This document shows positions 1 through 6,892 of a stretch of 64,000 bases of DNA, piece after piece; positions within the stretch are counted from its first letter, which is position 1, and every line of letters begins with the position of its first letter. The translations under genes and the position numbers were made by a program. The stretch comes from UBA1081 sp045636025. GTDB taxonomy: Bacteria; Bacillota; Clostridia; Oscillospirales; Acutalibacteraceae. Below the pieces are notes generated by a model that saw only the letters and a program-made list of their open reading frames with translations, was not told the origin of the DNA and did not search any database. Where the stretch lies: the NCBI GenBank assembly GCA_045636025.1, contig JAZTWP010000088.1:1-64000 (forward strand), given 5' to 3'.

Positions 1-660
1 ATTGCCCAGTGAACTGCGATTGACATGCACATGCAGACCGCAGGTGTTTGCCTGATGTGAGAGATACCCCATCTCTCTGAGTTTTGTCACGACTTCAAGC
101 CAGGGCATTTTATTCACCTGATAATCCAATGTCATGGGATGAGTGACAATCTCAAATCCGTTATCAAGTGAGCCATCGTGTTTGCAGTAGATATGCTCAT
201 CAGATGCATTTGCAATGTCAATTACCGATTCTGCACATCCATCATCTTCTCCTGCATCATCGACTTCAAGCTCCACACCGAAGTAACGACCGTTCTCACC
301 ATAGAACTTGGGAATAGGCTTGTAGTAGTAATCGTGGATGACACAATTCGATGAACAACGGTTGTAGCAATCGGAACAGTACGGTTCATCGTCGTCATCT
401 TCGTAATACGCATCGTCGCGGTGAATTACGCGCTCACAACGTGAACAGTTCGTGTAATACTCGTCATAACAATGATCACAAAGTGGTATGACAATATCAC
501 CACAATTATCGTCAAGCCAGATTCTCTTGCCACAGTGATAACACACAACCGTTTCCCTGTTAAGACAAGTTCTGCACATCAGCGCATCACCGAACTGAAT
601 CAACTGCTCCGCAGGATACTCAGCACCACAGTTGGTGCATGCTTTTTCTTCTTTCATCAT
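1..660 (-). CDS. Amidoligase-family protein with N-terminal zinc knuckles (3' end outside window)
   Basis: The reading frame is open from the start codon at 660 to the window edge, giving the first 220 residues; the C-terminus is missing. Residues 1 to about 115 carry many Cys/His pairs (CTNCG, CRTCL, CYHCG, CDHCY, CSRCE, CSDCY), a LIM- or treble-clef-like set of zinc knuckles. From about residue 130 the pattern FGVELEVD, then DGSLDNGFEIVTHP, then CGLHVHVNR is the known signature of putative amidoligase (ATP-grasp/GS-fold) proteins, which are common cargo of clostridial mobile elements and phages. Family function is predicted amide or peptide ligation; the substrate is unknown. The start has a GGAGGT ribosome site six bases upstream; a second ATG follows directly at 657. 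It is transcribed away from the retron. Confidence 0.8.
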   Translation of the reverse strand, partial: MMKEEKACTNCGAEYPAEQLIQFGDALMCRTCLNRETVVCYHCGKRIWLDDNCGDIVIPLCDHCYDEYYTNCSRCERVIHRDDAYYEDDDDEPYCSDCYNRCSSNCVIHDYYYKPIPKFYGENGRYFGVELEVDDAGEDDGCAESVIDIANASDEHIYCKHDGSLDNGFEIVTHPMTLDYQVNKMPWLEVVTKLREMGYLSHQANTCGLHVHVNRSSLGN

Positions 661-685
661 TTATTACCTCCGTAAAAACAAATAT

Positions 686-709
686 CCCGAAGCTAATCAA
701 AGCTTCGGG
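686..709 (-). terminator. Leader hairpin upstream of the amidoligase gene
   Basis: A perfect 9-bp stem (CCCGAAGCT with AGCTTCGGG, 6-nt loop) lies 26 bases before the amidoligase start. On the minus strand it is followed by ATATTTGTTTTT, so it has the form of an intrinsic terminator placed inside the 5' leader. It could end a transcript from upstream or act as an attenuator; the sequence does not decide which. Confidence 0.5.
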
Positions 710-909
710 TGTTCATAGGGATAATATATGGTTGAAGAAAAATGAAATATCATATTTTTTATCCTTTTATTAATATAATCAGTCATAAAAGGACAAAAAA
801 CGAAACTTGTTTGAGAGCAAAATTTATCCTATGTAATTAAGAAGTTTGGTACCACTAAAAAGGCAAAATGAATATTGAAATTAAAAATCTGATCCTCCCC
901 TTATTGATA

Positions 910-938
910 TTGAAAAATGTAGAAAATTGTGGTAAAAT
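910..938 (+). promoter_or_regulatory. Sigma-A type promoter of the retron operon
   Basis: TTGAAA (910-915), a 17-base spacer and TAAAAT (933-938) precede the effector start at 971 by 32 bases. The ribosome site AAGGAGG follows at 957-963. No other promoter is evident before the non-coding RNA, so effector, RNA and reverse transcriptase may share this start. Confidence 0.65.
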
Positions 939-970
939 GTTATTAAAGTTTAGTGTAAGGAGGATTTGTT

Positions 971-2983
971 ATGAGTATTTCTAAAATTGAGATTAATAAT
1001 TTCAAATCCATCAAGCACTGCGTATTGGACTTTAAAAACATAAATCTGTTTATAGGTGAAAACGGAACTGGTAAAAGCAATATTTTAAACGCTATAAGAT
1101 ATTTTTTTGACAGCTTAACCAAGGAACAAGATGATAACGGAATTTATAACGATAAAAATCTTTTTTACAATGAGTTTTCAATATCAATAACTTTTAATTT
1201 TGAGCGTTTAAAAAAGATTTCCAAACACAATCGCTATCGTGAAGATGGCGAAGTGAATTTTTCAGATTATTATGGATGGATAAGTCAGCGAAAAAATCAA
1301 GAAACCTTAACTCTAAAAAAGATAAAAGGTAAAAGTATTAGGTGGAATCACAAATGGCAATATAGGCAAAACATTGCCAATTTATTTCCTTTGTATTTTG
1401 TTGATTCACGTTCCGTTAATTTGACGGATTGGAGTAAATTGTGGGAAATCATTGGAGATTTAATGAAAACACATGCTGAAACAGAGCATGAAATAAATTC
1501 TACCATTGAAACGATTAAAGAAGACGATAAATTTAAAATTAGTAACAGATTCAAAAAACTTTCAGATGCATTTAACAAGGCAAATGTACAAGTCAAATCT
1601 TTTACCCCAAAACAATACGCAACAACAATATCCACACTATTGTTTCGCGGAAACATCTTTTCTCTTCAAGAAAATCAATTGGAGCGTCTTTCTAATGGTA
1701 CCAATGCATCGAATTATACCAATTTGCTTATTGAAATATTAAAATTAATTTCTGAATACAAAATCAAAGATCCCATTGTTATGTTAGACGAGCCTGAAAT
1801 CAGTTTACATCATAAATTAATTGATGCATTAACAGATAGAATATTTAACTATGCAGGATATATTCAATTCATCTCAGCCTCTCATTCTCCTCGATTATTA
1901 AAAAACATTATTCGTAAGGATCAAACTGAATCTCAAGTTTTCCATATTTCTGTGCATCAAAATTATACACATGCAACTACCATCAATTTATTTTCAAATG
2001 AAAATGATGACCGCTATCGTACAGTTATCACCGATCAACATGCTTGTGCATATTTTTCAAGATATATATTATCAGTCGAAGGTGCAACCGAAACAGAACT
2101 GTTTATAAATGATTACTTACGAGAACTTTTCCCAATATTAAAACAGGTAGATATAATGGAAGGTATAAGTGATGATGTGGTTCAAAGAATCATTTCACCT
2201 AAACAACGACATTTTCGAACTAACATTCTTCTACTGATGGATATGGATAAAATTTTGGAATATTCAGAATCAAAAAACCAGTTTAAAACTATTGGAAAAC
2301 TGTTTTCGCCAGCAAGAAAACTAGATGAAAGTTACTACTATACGCCAATCAGAAAGGAATACCTTTTAAGACGCAAACGCGTATTATCAATGACTAATAA
2401 ATGCAAGTTTCATTATCGCTACCCATTCTTTTCTTCTAGCGATGTAAACTTTTCTACTTTGATTTCACTAATTAAGCAGTATGCTCTACAGTATGATACT
2501 TTTATTGTTTCAACAACTATAGAAGGCTCTTTAATTACATACGAAAACTTGGATATTTTTTGGAATTTTTATAAACACCATATAGCAGAACCTGAGGTAT
2601 TTAACGAATTAAATGAAAAATATAACACGTTACCTCACAGAGAAAAGTTAAATTTTGCACGACTGCTTTTTAATGGGAAAAGCGATTTCATTTTATCCCT
2701 ATCACAAATCAAAAAAATTAATACAAAAATTGATAAAGAAATGTCTGCTTTGCTTACTCAAAATTCGGTTTCAAAAACATCTGGTTGGGTATCAAAATGG
2801 TTATCTGTTTTTTTCCTTAACGAAACTGGTATACCACATACAGAAAAAACAGCATTACAGCAGTTCAGTGTTGTAATTAAAGATTCTGACCAACGAAGAA
2901 AGCTACGCTTATCTTTTGAACGCAATTTCCCAGAATTGTATCAAATAGTTAATCATATAGAAGATACATTTAAAAGTATATAA
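971..2983 (+). CDS. Retron effector: OLD-family-like ATPase with C-terminal TOPRIM domain
   Basis: A 670-residue protein. It begins with the SMC/RecF-like strand pattern ISKIEINNFKSI and a Walker A GENGTGKS at residues 29-36. An ABC-type signature (LSNGT, about residue 240), Walker B with IVMLDEPE (about 268-275) and the switch histidine in SASHSPR follow. A TOPRIM-like part has the glutamate motif VEGATETELF (about 367-376) and an acidic pair in LLMDMD (about 420-425). OLD-family proteins are ATP-dependent nucleases; fused ATPase-TOPRIM proteins serve as toxic effectors in retrons such as retron-Eco8. The stop codon lies two bases before the msr-msd RNA begins and the reverse transcriptase follows, which supports the effector role. 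The AT-rich codon use with many CCA/CCT proline codons differs from the host genes further right. DNA cleavage is inferred. Confidence 0.82.
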   Translation: MSISKIEINNFKSIKHCVLDFKNINLFIGENGTGKSNILNAIRYFFDSLTKEQDDNGIYNDKNLFYNEFSISITFNFERLKKISKHNRYREDGEVNFSDYYGWISQRKNQETLTLKKIKGKSIRWNHKWQYRQNIANLFPLYFVDSRSVNLTDWSKLWEIIGDLMKTHAETEHEINSTIETIKEDDKFKISNRFKKLSDAFNKANVQVKSFTPKQYATTISTLLFRGNIFSLQENQLERLSNGTNASNYTNLLIEILKLISEYKIKDPIVMLDEPEISLHHKLIDALTDRIFNYAGYIQFISASHSPRLLKNIIRKDQTESQVFHISVHQNYTHATTINLFSNENDDRYRTVITDQHACAYFSRYILSVEGATETELFINDYLRELFPILKQVDIMEGISDDVVQRIISPKQRHFRTNILLLMDMDKILEYSESKNQFKTIGKLFSPARKLDESYYYTPIRKEYLLRRKRVLSMTNKCKFHYRYPFFSSSDVNFSTLISLIKQYALQYDTFIVSTTIEGSLITYENLDIFWNFYKHHIAEPEVFNELNEKYNTLPHREKLNFARLLFNGKSDFILSLSQIKKINTKIDKEMSALLTQNSVSKTSGWVSKWLSVFFLNETGIPHTEKTALQQFSVVIKDSDQRRKLRLSFERNFPELYQIVNHIEDTFKSI

Positions 2984-2985
2984 TC

Positions 2986-3180
2986 TAGTCTAGGCGACAA
3001 GCAGGAATTTCGATTGTACATAATAGTCAATCGTTCCTCGTGACGCAGAAGAAGCGAGATGATCCGAGGTAAGTTTGTTGCAATATGACTTATATCCCTG
3101 CCGTCCGAAAGGCCAATCATTAAAACAACAGATACAAATACGCAAGCGAATATTTAAGAGAGTGCTTGTTGCCTAGACTA
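2986..3180 (+). ncRNA. Retron msr-msd non-coding RNA
   Basis: The gap between effector and reverse transcriptase is bounded by an 18-bp inverted repeat: a1 at 2986-3003 and a2 at 3163-3180, complementary throughout apart from one mismatched position that can form a G-U pair. A guanosine in an AGC context lies at 3001, at the inner end of a1, where retrons carry the 2'-5' branching G. Directly inside, 3003-3038 forms a hairpin (AGGAA with TTCCT and CGATTG with CAATCG, 3-nt bulge), as expected for msr. A second, larger hairpin, 3073-3080 paired with 3126-3133 and short nested stems inside, is the likely msd. The length of about 195 nt fits the class. The exact msd end cannot be set by eye. Confidence 0.85.
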
Positions 3181-3210
3181 CTTATATTTTATTGGAGGTG
3201 TTACAATTAA

Positions 3211-4293
3211 ATGTTTATAAATGAATATGATTACTTTATAAACGGCGTACTTAAGACCTCCGAATCGACCTTAAAAAATGTACAAAAGGATATTAAGTCA
3301 AACTACACAATTCACAAAATTCCTAAAAAAAATGGTGAACGTATCATTCATGCAATAAAGAAAGATTCTGATTTATATACATTACAAAAGAATCTATGTT
3401 TGCATTTTTTAGATGCAATACCTCTACCACAACCAGTCATAGGATTTGTAAAAGATGAAAACTATGTGCGATTTTTAAGTCATCATATTGGTAAACGATA
3501 TTTTTTAAGATTAGATATAAATAGCTTTTTTGACACAATCAATCGAAAAATGTTACAAAAAACTTTTAAAGAGTTTTTCCCTAATTCAGATAATACAGCC
3601 TTAAATACATTCATCGATTTGTGTATAATAGATGGCAAGCTGCCACAGGGAGCAGTCACGTCTCCGGTAGTTTCAAATGTAGTTTTTCGTCGAATTGATC
3701 AACGCATTTTAAAATATTGCCAAAACTTTGATAACGTTTATAATAGTAAAAAACCAAAGAAAGAATCAATAACATACACTCGATATGCAGATGACTTACT
3801 ATTTTCAAGCGATGTTATCAACTTCTCTAAAAATCCATTCTTCATGGGAATGATAATTTCTATTTTAAAAGAAAACGGATTTACAATCAATAAATCAAAA
3901 ACTCGCTGTAGTACGAATGAAATCTCGTTTTCAGGATTTGTTTTAGGAGCCGACGTTCATCTTTCAAGAAATAAATTGCATGAGCTTAATAAAGTAATAT
4001 ATTTTTTCAACAAGGCCGATGAACACTCTCATAAAAAATATCGTCTTAATAAAGCAATGCTTTCCTCTAGAAATTGGCTTACTCAAATAAACACTTTGGG
4101 ATTAAAAGGACATTTCGGGCAGAAAAAAATTTTTAATACGGAGGAAGAATTTTTGAACTATTTGTGTGGCTATCGATCTTTTTTACTGTTAATACTTAGA
4201 GAGAACCCCCAACATAGTACCCATACAGAGCAGCTCAATAAAAAAATTGCAAAATTAGAGCAAATAATAGATTCAATACTATCTCATAATTAA
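3211..4293 (+). CDS. Retron-type reverse transcriptase
   Basis: A 360-residue reverse transcriptase that would prime on the upstream RNA to make msDNA. Seen motifs in order: fingers motif with catalytic Asp in RLDINSFFDTI (about residue 100), LPQGAVTSPVVSN (about 143-155), the catalytic YADD at about 192-195, and a thumb-entry SFSGFVLG near residue 235. There is no maturase or endonuclease domain, which argues against a group II intron, and the length suits retron enzymes. The retron-specific NAxxH region appears as FLSHH before IGKRY, and the usual VTG as FSG, so this is a divergent member. It starts 30 bases after a2 behind a GGAGGTG ribosome site. It is the last gene of the effector-RNA-RT cassette. 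Confidence 0.9.
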   Translation: MFINEYDYFINGVLKTSESTLKNVQKDIKSNYTIHKIPKKNGERIIHAIKKDSDLYTLQKNLCLHFLDAIPLPQPVIGFVKDENYVRFLSHHIGKRYFLRLDINSFFDTINRKMLQKTFKEFFPNSDNTALNTFIDLCIIDGKLPQGAVTSPVVSNVVFRRIDQRILKYCQNFDNVYNSKKPKKESITYTRYADDLLFSSDVINFSKNPFFMGMIISILKENGFTINKSKTRCSTNEISFSGFVLGADVHLSRNKLHELNKVIYFFNKADEHSHKKYRLNKAMLSSRNWLTQINTLGLKGHFGQKKIFNTEEEFLNYLCGYRSFLLLILRENPQHSTHTEQLNKKIAKLEQIIDSILSHN

Positions 4294-4637
4294 ATCAAAA
4301 ATCTGCTGTTTGTCTAGAAATATTATATATTAGAAAACACACTATAAAAAAACATTCAGTGCGCATAATTAATAAATACAATTTTAATATACAAAATCGT
4401 ATTCTTAGTTAAATACAACATTGACTTAGAAAAAAATAAAGCAAAATGGAAATTATTTAGTATATCTAAAAGTGAACATATCCATATAAATTTGTGACCC
4501 CATTTTGACCCCAGCTTAAGTTGATTGAAATAGGCACGTTTAGTTCAGCTATATAATTTTTCAGATTTAAGCATTCTATTTCGATTGATTTTGAGGTATT
4601 TAGGACACAAAAAATATCTGTAATTTTCACAGAGACC
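4294..4637. other. AT-rich non-coding stretch between retron and tRNA fragment
   Basis: No credible coding frame is seen. The only clear structure is a direct repeat of TGACCCC at 4495-4501 and 4506-4512, 11 bases apart and about 125 bases before the tRNA fragment. Short direct repeats near a tRNA attachment site often are arm-binding sites of a tyrosine integrase, or the tail of a lost integrase gene; this is inference. Confidence 0.45.
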
Positions 4638-4683
4638 CTCATAACCCGGAGGTCATGTGGTTCAAATCCCATCTCCGCAACCA
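4638..4683 (+). other. 3' fragment of initiator tRNA gene, probable attachment site
   Basis: The 46 bases run from the anticodon loop CTCATAA (CAT, methionine) through CCCGGAGGTC, a T-loop GGTTCAAATCC and the acceptor end CTCCGCA to ACCA, matching the 3' half of bacterial tRNA-fMet. The preceding bases do not form the 5' side of the anticodon stem and no 5' half exists nearby. One extra T interrupts the T stem (ATG-T-GG against CCCAT), so the copy is not functional. Duplicated 3' tRNA halves are typical of the distal end of elements that integrate into tRNA genes. The orientation would place that element to the left, including the retron. Confidence 0.7.
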
Positions 4684-4691
4684 AACAAAAA

Positions 4692-4724
4692 ATCCTGATA
4701 CAGAACCAGCGTCTGTATCAGGAT
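4692..4724 (-). terminator. Terminator of the short XRE regulator
   Basis: Perfect 13-bp stem (4692-4704 with 4712-4724, 7-nt loop) followed on the minus strand by a run of six T. It lies 21 bases after the stop of the regulator at 4746. Confidence 0.75.
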
Positions 4725-4745
4725 AAAATTATGCAAAAATTAGAA

Positions 4746-4982
4746 TCAGTCGTCCTCAAACATAAGGAATTTATATACCGGGACATCAAGGGCATGAGCT
4801 ATATCGAAAAGTGTATCAAGAGATACTGCTTTGCTGATATTGGGTGCTTCAACATGACCGATAAATGCAGGGGTACGGTCAATCTGTTCTGCAAGCTGTT
4901 CCTGTGTCAAGCCACGGAGCTTACGGTAATATGCTATCTTCAATCCTAATTGTAAATATTCAGATTCATATATCGGTTTCAT
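4746..4982 (-). CDS. Short XRE-family DNA-binding regulator
   Basis: A 78-residue protein that is nearly all helix-turn-helix: residues 14-65 include YRKLRGLTQEQLAEQID, then RTPAFIGHVE and a final helix with LFDIAHALDV, the Cro/C1-type layout. Such single-domain repressors commonly control small mobile elements. The position usually held by polar DNA-contact residues in helix 3 reads AFIGHVEAPN, slightly unusual but within the family. A ribosome site AGAGGTG precedes the start. It is divergent from the small genes starting at 5171, so the shared 190-base region is its likely operator. Target unknown. Confidence 0.75.
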   Translation of the reverse strand: MKPIYESEYLQLGLKIAYYRKLRGLTQEQLAEQIDRTPAFIGHVEAPNISKAVSLDTLFDIAHALDVPVYKFLMFEDD

Positions 4983-5031
4983 TTCGTTAACACCTCTTTA
5001 TATATAGTATTTTATCAAAACAAAGTACATC

Positions 5032-5060
5032 TTGACAGGAACGATCAAATATTATATACT
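5032..5060 (+). promoter_or_regulatory. Consensus promoter for the small genes at 5171 and 5354
   Basis: TTGACA (5032-5037), 17 bases, TATACT (5055-5060). It points right towards two small ORFs with good ribosome sites and sits in the divergent region shared with the XRE regulator. Confidence 0.7.
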
Positions 5061-5170
5061 ATCTATCAGATATAAAATTATAGTTGTTAGTTCTATTTTG
5101 TGTTTAGCAATAGAATTAAACAACAACATTTTATATTTCAAATCAATTATTTTGTAAAGGAGAACTCCTC

Positions 5171-5305
5171 ATGGCAAAAATGTACAAGAAATACGAAAGA
5201 ATGTTAAACAGTGGCGAGTATATGAACGAAAATGAACTCTGCAATGCACTTGGTTTGAATTATGATGATTTGTATGAAGATGAATCTGATGACGATGATG
5301 AATAA
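5171..5305 (+). CDS. Small acidic protein, 44 aa, unknown
   Basis: Not recognised. An ATG at 5171 follows AAAGGAG and opens a 44-codon frame. The N-terminal half is basic and aromatic (KMYKKYERML), the middle resembles a short helix-turn pattern (ENELCNALGL) and the last dozen residues are almost all Asp/Glu. The ribosome site lies in a small palindrome GGAGAACTCC (5159-5168) that could partly mask it. It is the first gene after a consensus promoter and is followed by another small gene, so an element-encoded accessory or anti-defence role is possible but unproven. Confidence 0.55.
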   Translation: MAKMYKKYERMLNSGEYMNENELCNALGLNYDDLYEDESDDDDE

Positions 5306-5353
5306 GAATCTGTTAAACTAAAAAATTATTACTATTGGAGGAATTAAAAAAAT

Positions 5354-5593
5354 ATGGCAAATTTCAGTAGTTTTTTAAAAGGTGCAATCGGTTATTGTAA
5401 CAAAGTTGCAGAGCGTGCAAACAAACAAGCAGAAGAAATACAACGTCAAAATGAACGCCAAGTGAATGCATATGAAAAGCGGTTATCAAACCGTTCAAAT
5501 GAAGAATTAAAAGAAAGATTCTATAGTAGTTCTTCAAATGCTGAAAAAGTAGCTATCAACAACATTGTAAAAGCCAGAAAAACAAACAAATAA
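5354..5593 (+). CDS. Small coiled-coil protein, 79 aa, unknown
   Basis: Not recognised. A TTGGAGG ribosome site precedes the ATG. Residues 15-65 are strongly charged with Gln/Glu/Arg/Lys (AERANKQAEEIQRQNERQ) and should form one long helix or coiled coil; no membrane segment or Cys pair that would bind metal is seen. It lies 48 bases after the 44-aa gene and is probably co-transcribed with it. Confidence 0.55.
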   Translation: MANFSSFLKGAIGYCNKVAERANKQAEEIQRQNERQVNAYEKRLSNRSNEELKERFYSSSSNAEKVAINNIVKARKTNK

Positions 5594-5955
5594 GTTACTA
5601 AAAATCTGAAAAGTATAGCAATAAATGATATTTTGAATCAAATAAGACCATACACACTGGCATAAAGAAAAACAATCAAAATTAAAAAAATATAAGCTCT
5701 GAGGATGCAGAAACAGGCGTGTCTGGTGCATGGATGCAAATTCAATCATCAACTTACAGCTGAAAAATAAGAAACTGAATAAGCGATACCCCGAGATATA
5801 ATTCTCGGGGTATATTCATTGCAAGTATTACATTAAACCGCAACAGGATCACATTCAACCAAAATGACTGTCAAATTGGTCGGATGCAAAATCGAATACT
5901 AGGATAAATAATCAAACATAGTATTAAACAACAATCAACAAAGGAGCGATACTAA
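5594..5955. other. Non-coding stretch with an inverted repeat
   Basis: No convincing gene. At 5786-5813 an 11-bp perfect stem (ATACCCCGAGA with TCTCGGGGTAT, 6-nt loop) occurs without a T run on either side; it may be a weak terminator after the 79-aa gene or a protein-binding site. A purine-rich ribosome site (AAAGGAG) at the right end belongs to the next gene. Confidence 0.4.
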
Positions 5956-6138
5956 ATGTTTGACGATTACCCTGACATATTAACGGTTGATGAGGCTTGT
6001 GAGATACTCCGCATTGGGTATAACGCTATATACGCAAATTTAAATTCAGGCAAGCTCAGAGCTTACAGAAACGGGCGTGTGTGGCGCATCCCTAAACAAT
6101 CCGTCATCAACTTTGTAACAGAAAACACAAGCATCTGA
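5956..6138 (+). CDS. Excisionase-family (Xis/MerR-like) DNA-binding protein
   Basis: A 60-residue winged-helix protein of the excisionase family: LTVDEACEILRIGYNAIYANL is the recognition helix pair and LRAYRNGRVWRIPKQSVINFV the wing and last helix, nearly the family consensus. These proteins bend DNA at attachment sites to favour excision, or act as small regulators. It is encoded opposite to the relaxase and recombinase genes to its right. Because the nearby integrase is a serine enzyme, which does not use Xis of this type, it may belong with the lost tRNA-targeting integrase or act only as a regulator. Confidence 0.85.
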   Translation: MFDDYPDILTVDEACEILRIGYNAIYANLNSGKLRAYRNGRVWRIPKQSVINFVTENTSI

Positions 6139-6147
6139 CAAAGCATA

Positions 6148-6184
6148 GAAGCAATACCACAAAGGTATTGCTTCTGTTGTTTTA
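6148..6184 (+). terminator. Terminator of the excisionase-like gene
   Basis: Eleven-bp perfect stem (GAAGCAATACC with GGTATTGCTTC, 5-nt loop) starting nine bases after the stop codon, followed by TGTTGTTTT. Confidence 0.8.
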
Positions 6185-6205
6185 AAATACTATGTTCACG
6201 GGATA

Positions 6206-6697
6206 TTAATCAGAATCCCTGTTCCTCACATAATGTGCAATGCATCCGTAATGACTGCAAGCGAATTTGATGATATTCATCAGTCCCCTGTGCTCAGCCT
6301 TGGTACCGTAGAATCTTGAACCGTCAAGATAACTTGCAGTGTTAAATGCGAAATGAAAATGTAATTCATCGGTATCTTCATGAACTCCGTAAATACATTC
6401 GAATTTACCTCCGACAGCTTTTATAACTTCATCAGCTATCAATTTTGCAATCATCGGATTTCTAAGTTCTGTCTTTGAAAAACTTACAACATAATGTCTT
6501 ATTCGGACACCATGTTCCTGACCGAAGCTCATGGAAGTATCCCACATACTCAGATCCGGATTGGCAGGATTCACATGCTCCATACCGAAATACCCGTGAA
6601 TCATCTTATCCGGATTCAGAATGTAGTTAATAACGTCATGCTTGGCTTTATCGTCATGATATTTCCCCTTTGCATTTATGCATCTGATGGTTGCCAT
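6206..6697 (-). CDS. Minimal MOB-P-like relaxase
   Basis: A 163-residue protein equal to the catalytic N-terminal domain of MobA/VirD2-type relaxases. The motif I tyrosine region NYILNPDK (Tyr25) and the motif III histidine pair HFHFAFN (about residue 113-119) are both present, as is RHYVVSFSK. Relaxases nick the transfer origin and pilot DNA to a recipient. Full proteins are usually 300-600 residues; here no primase, helicase or DNA-binding tail follows, so it is either a minimal relaxase or one subunit of a pair with the next upstream gene, which has the same fold. RBS AGGAG lies upstream of the ATG. It ends 67 bases from the excisionase terminator. Confidence 0.8.
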   Translation of the reverse strand: MATIRCINAKGKYHDDKAKHDVINYILNPDKMIHGYFGMEHVNPANPDLSMWDTSMSFGQEHGVRIRHYVVSFSKTELRNPMIAKLIADEVIKAVGGKFECIYGVHEDTDELHFHFAFNTASYLDGSRFYGTKAEHRGLMNIIKFACSHYGCIAHYVRNRDSD

Positions 6698-6892
6698 AGA
6701 ATCACTCCTTATAATATTAATTTTTATATAGATAATTGATATAATTAATCAAAATAATTAGTTATATCAAAACCTTAATTATTTAATAAAAACAATAAAT
6801 ATTGTATCCTGTGTTAATTTCGCCAGGGGAAGAAAAATCCTCCCCGGGGCCCTTACAAAAGTGTTCTTTCATTTATTCTGAATTTTGATAAA

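Noticed and set aside
472..675. 67-aa plus-strand protein at the left edge
   Set aside because: It lies antisense to the amidoligase gene, whose zinc-knuckle frame is clearly the coding one.
3211..4293. Group II intron maturase or diversity-generating retroelement RT
   Set aside because: No maturase or endonuclease domain, no intron RNA ends, no template/variable repeat pair; the adjoining inverted-repeat RNA fits a retron.
4638..4683. Intact tRNA-Met gene
   Set aside because: No 5' half, no matching 5' side of the anticodon stem, and a one-base insertion in the T stem.
4466..4684. 72-aa minus-strand protein
   Set aside because: It is read through the antisense of the tRNA fragment and AT-rich spacer, without a ribosome site.
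5534..5752. 72-aa minus-strand protein
   Set aside because: Composition reflects AT-rich spacer and antisense of the 79-aa gene; no ribosome site or promoter.
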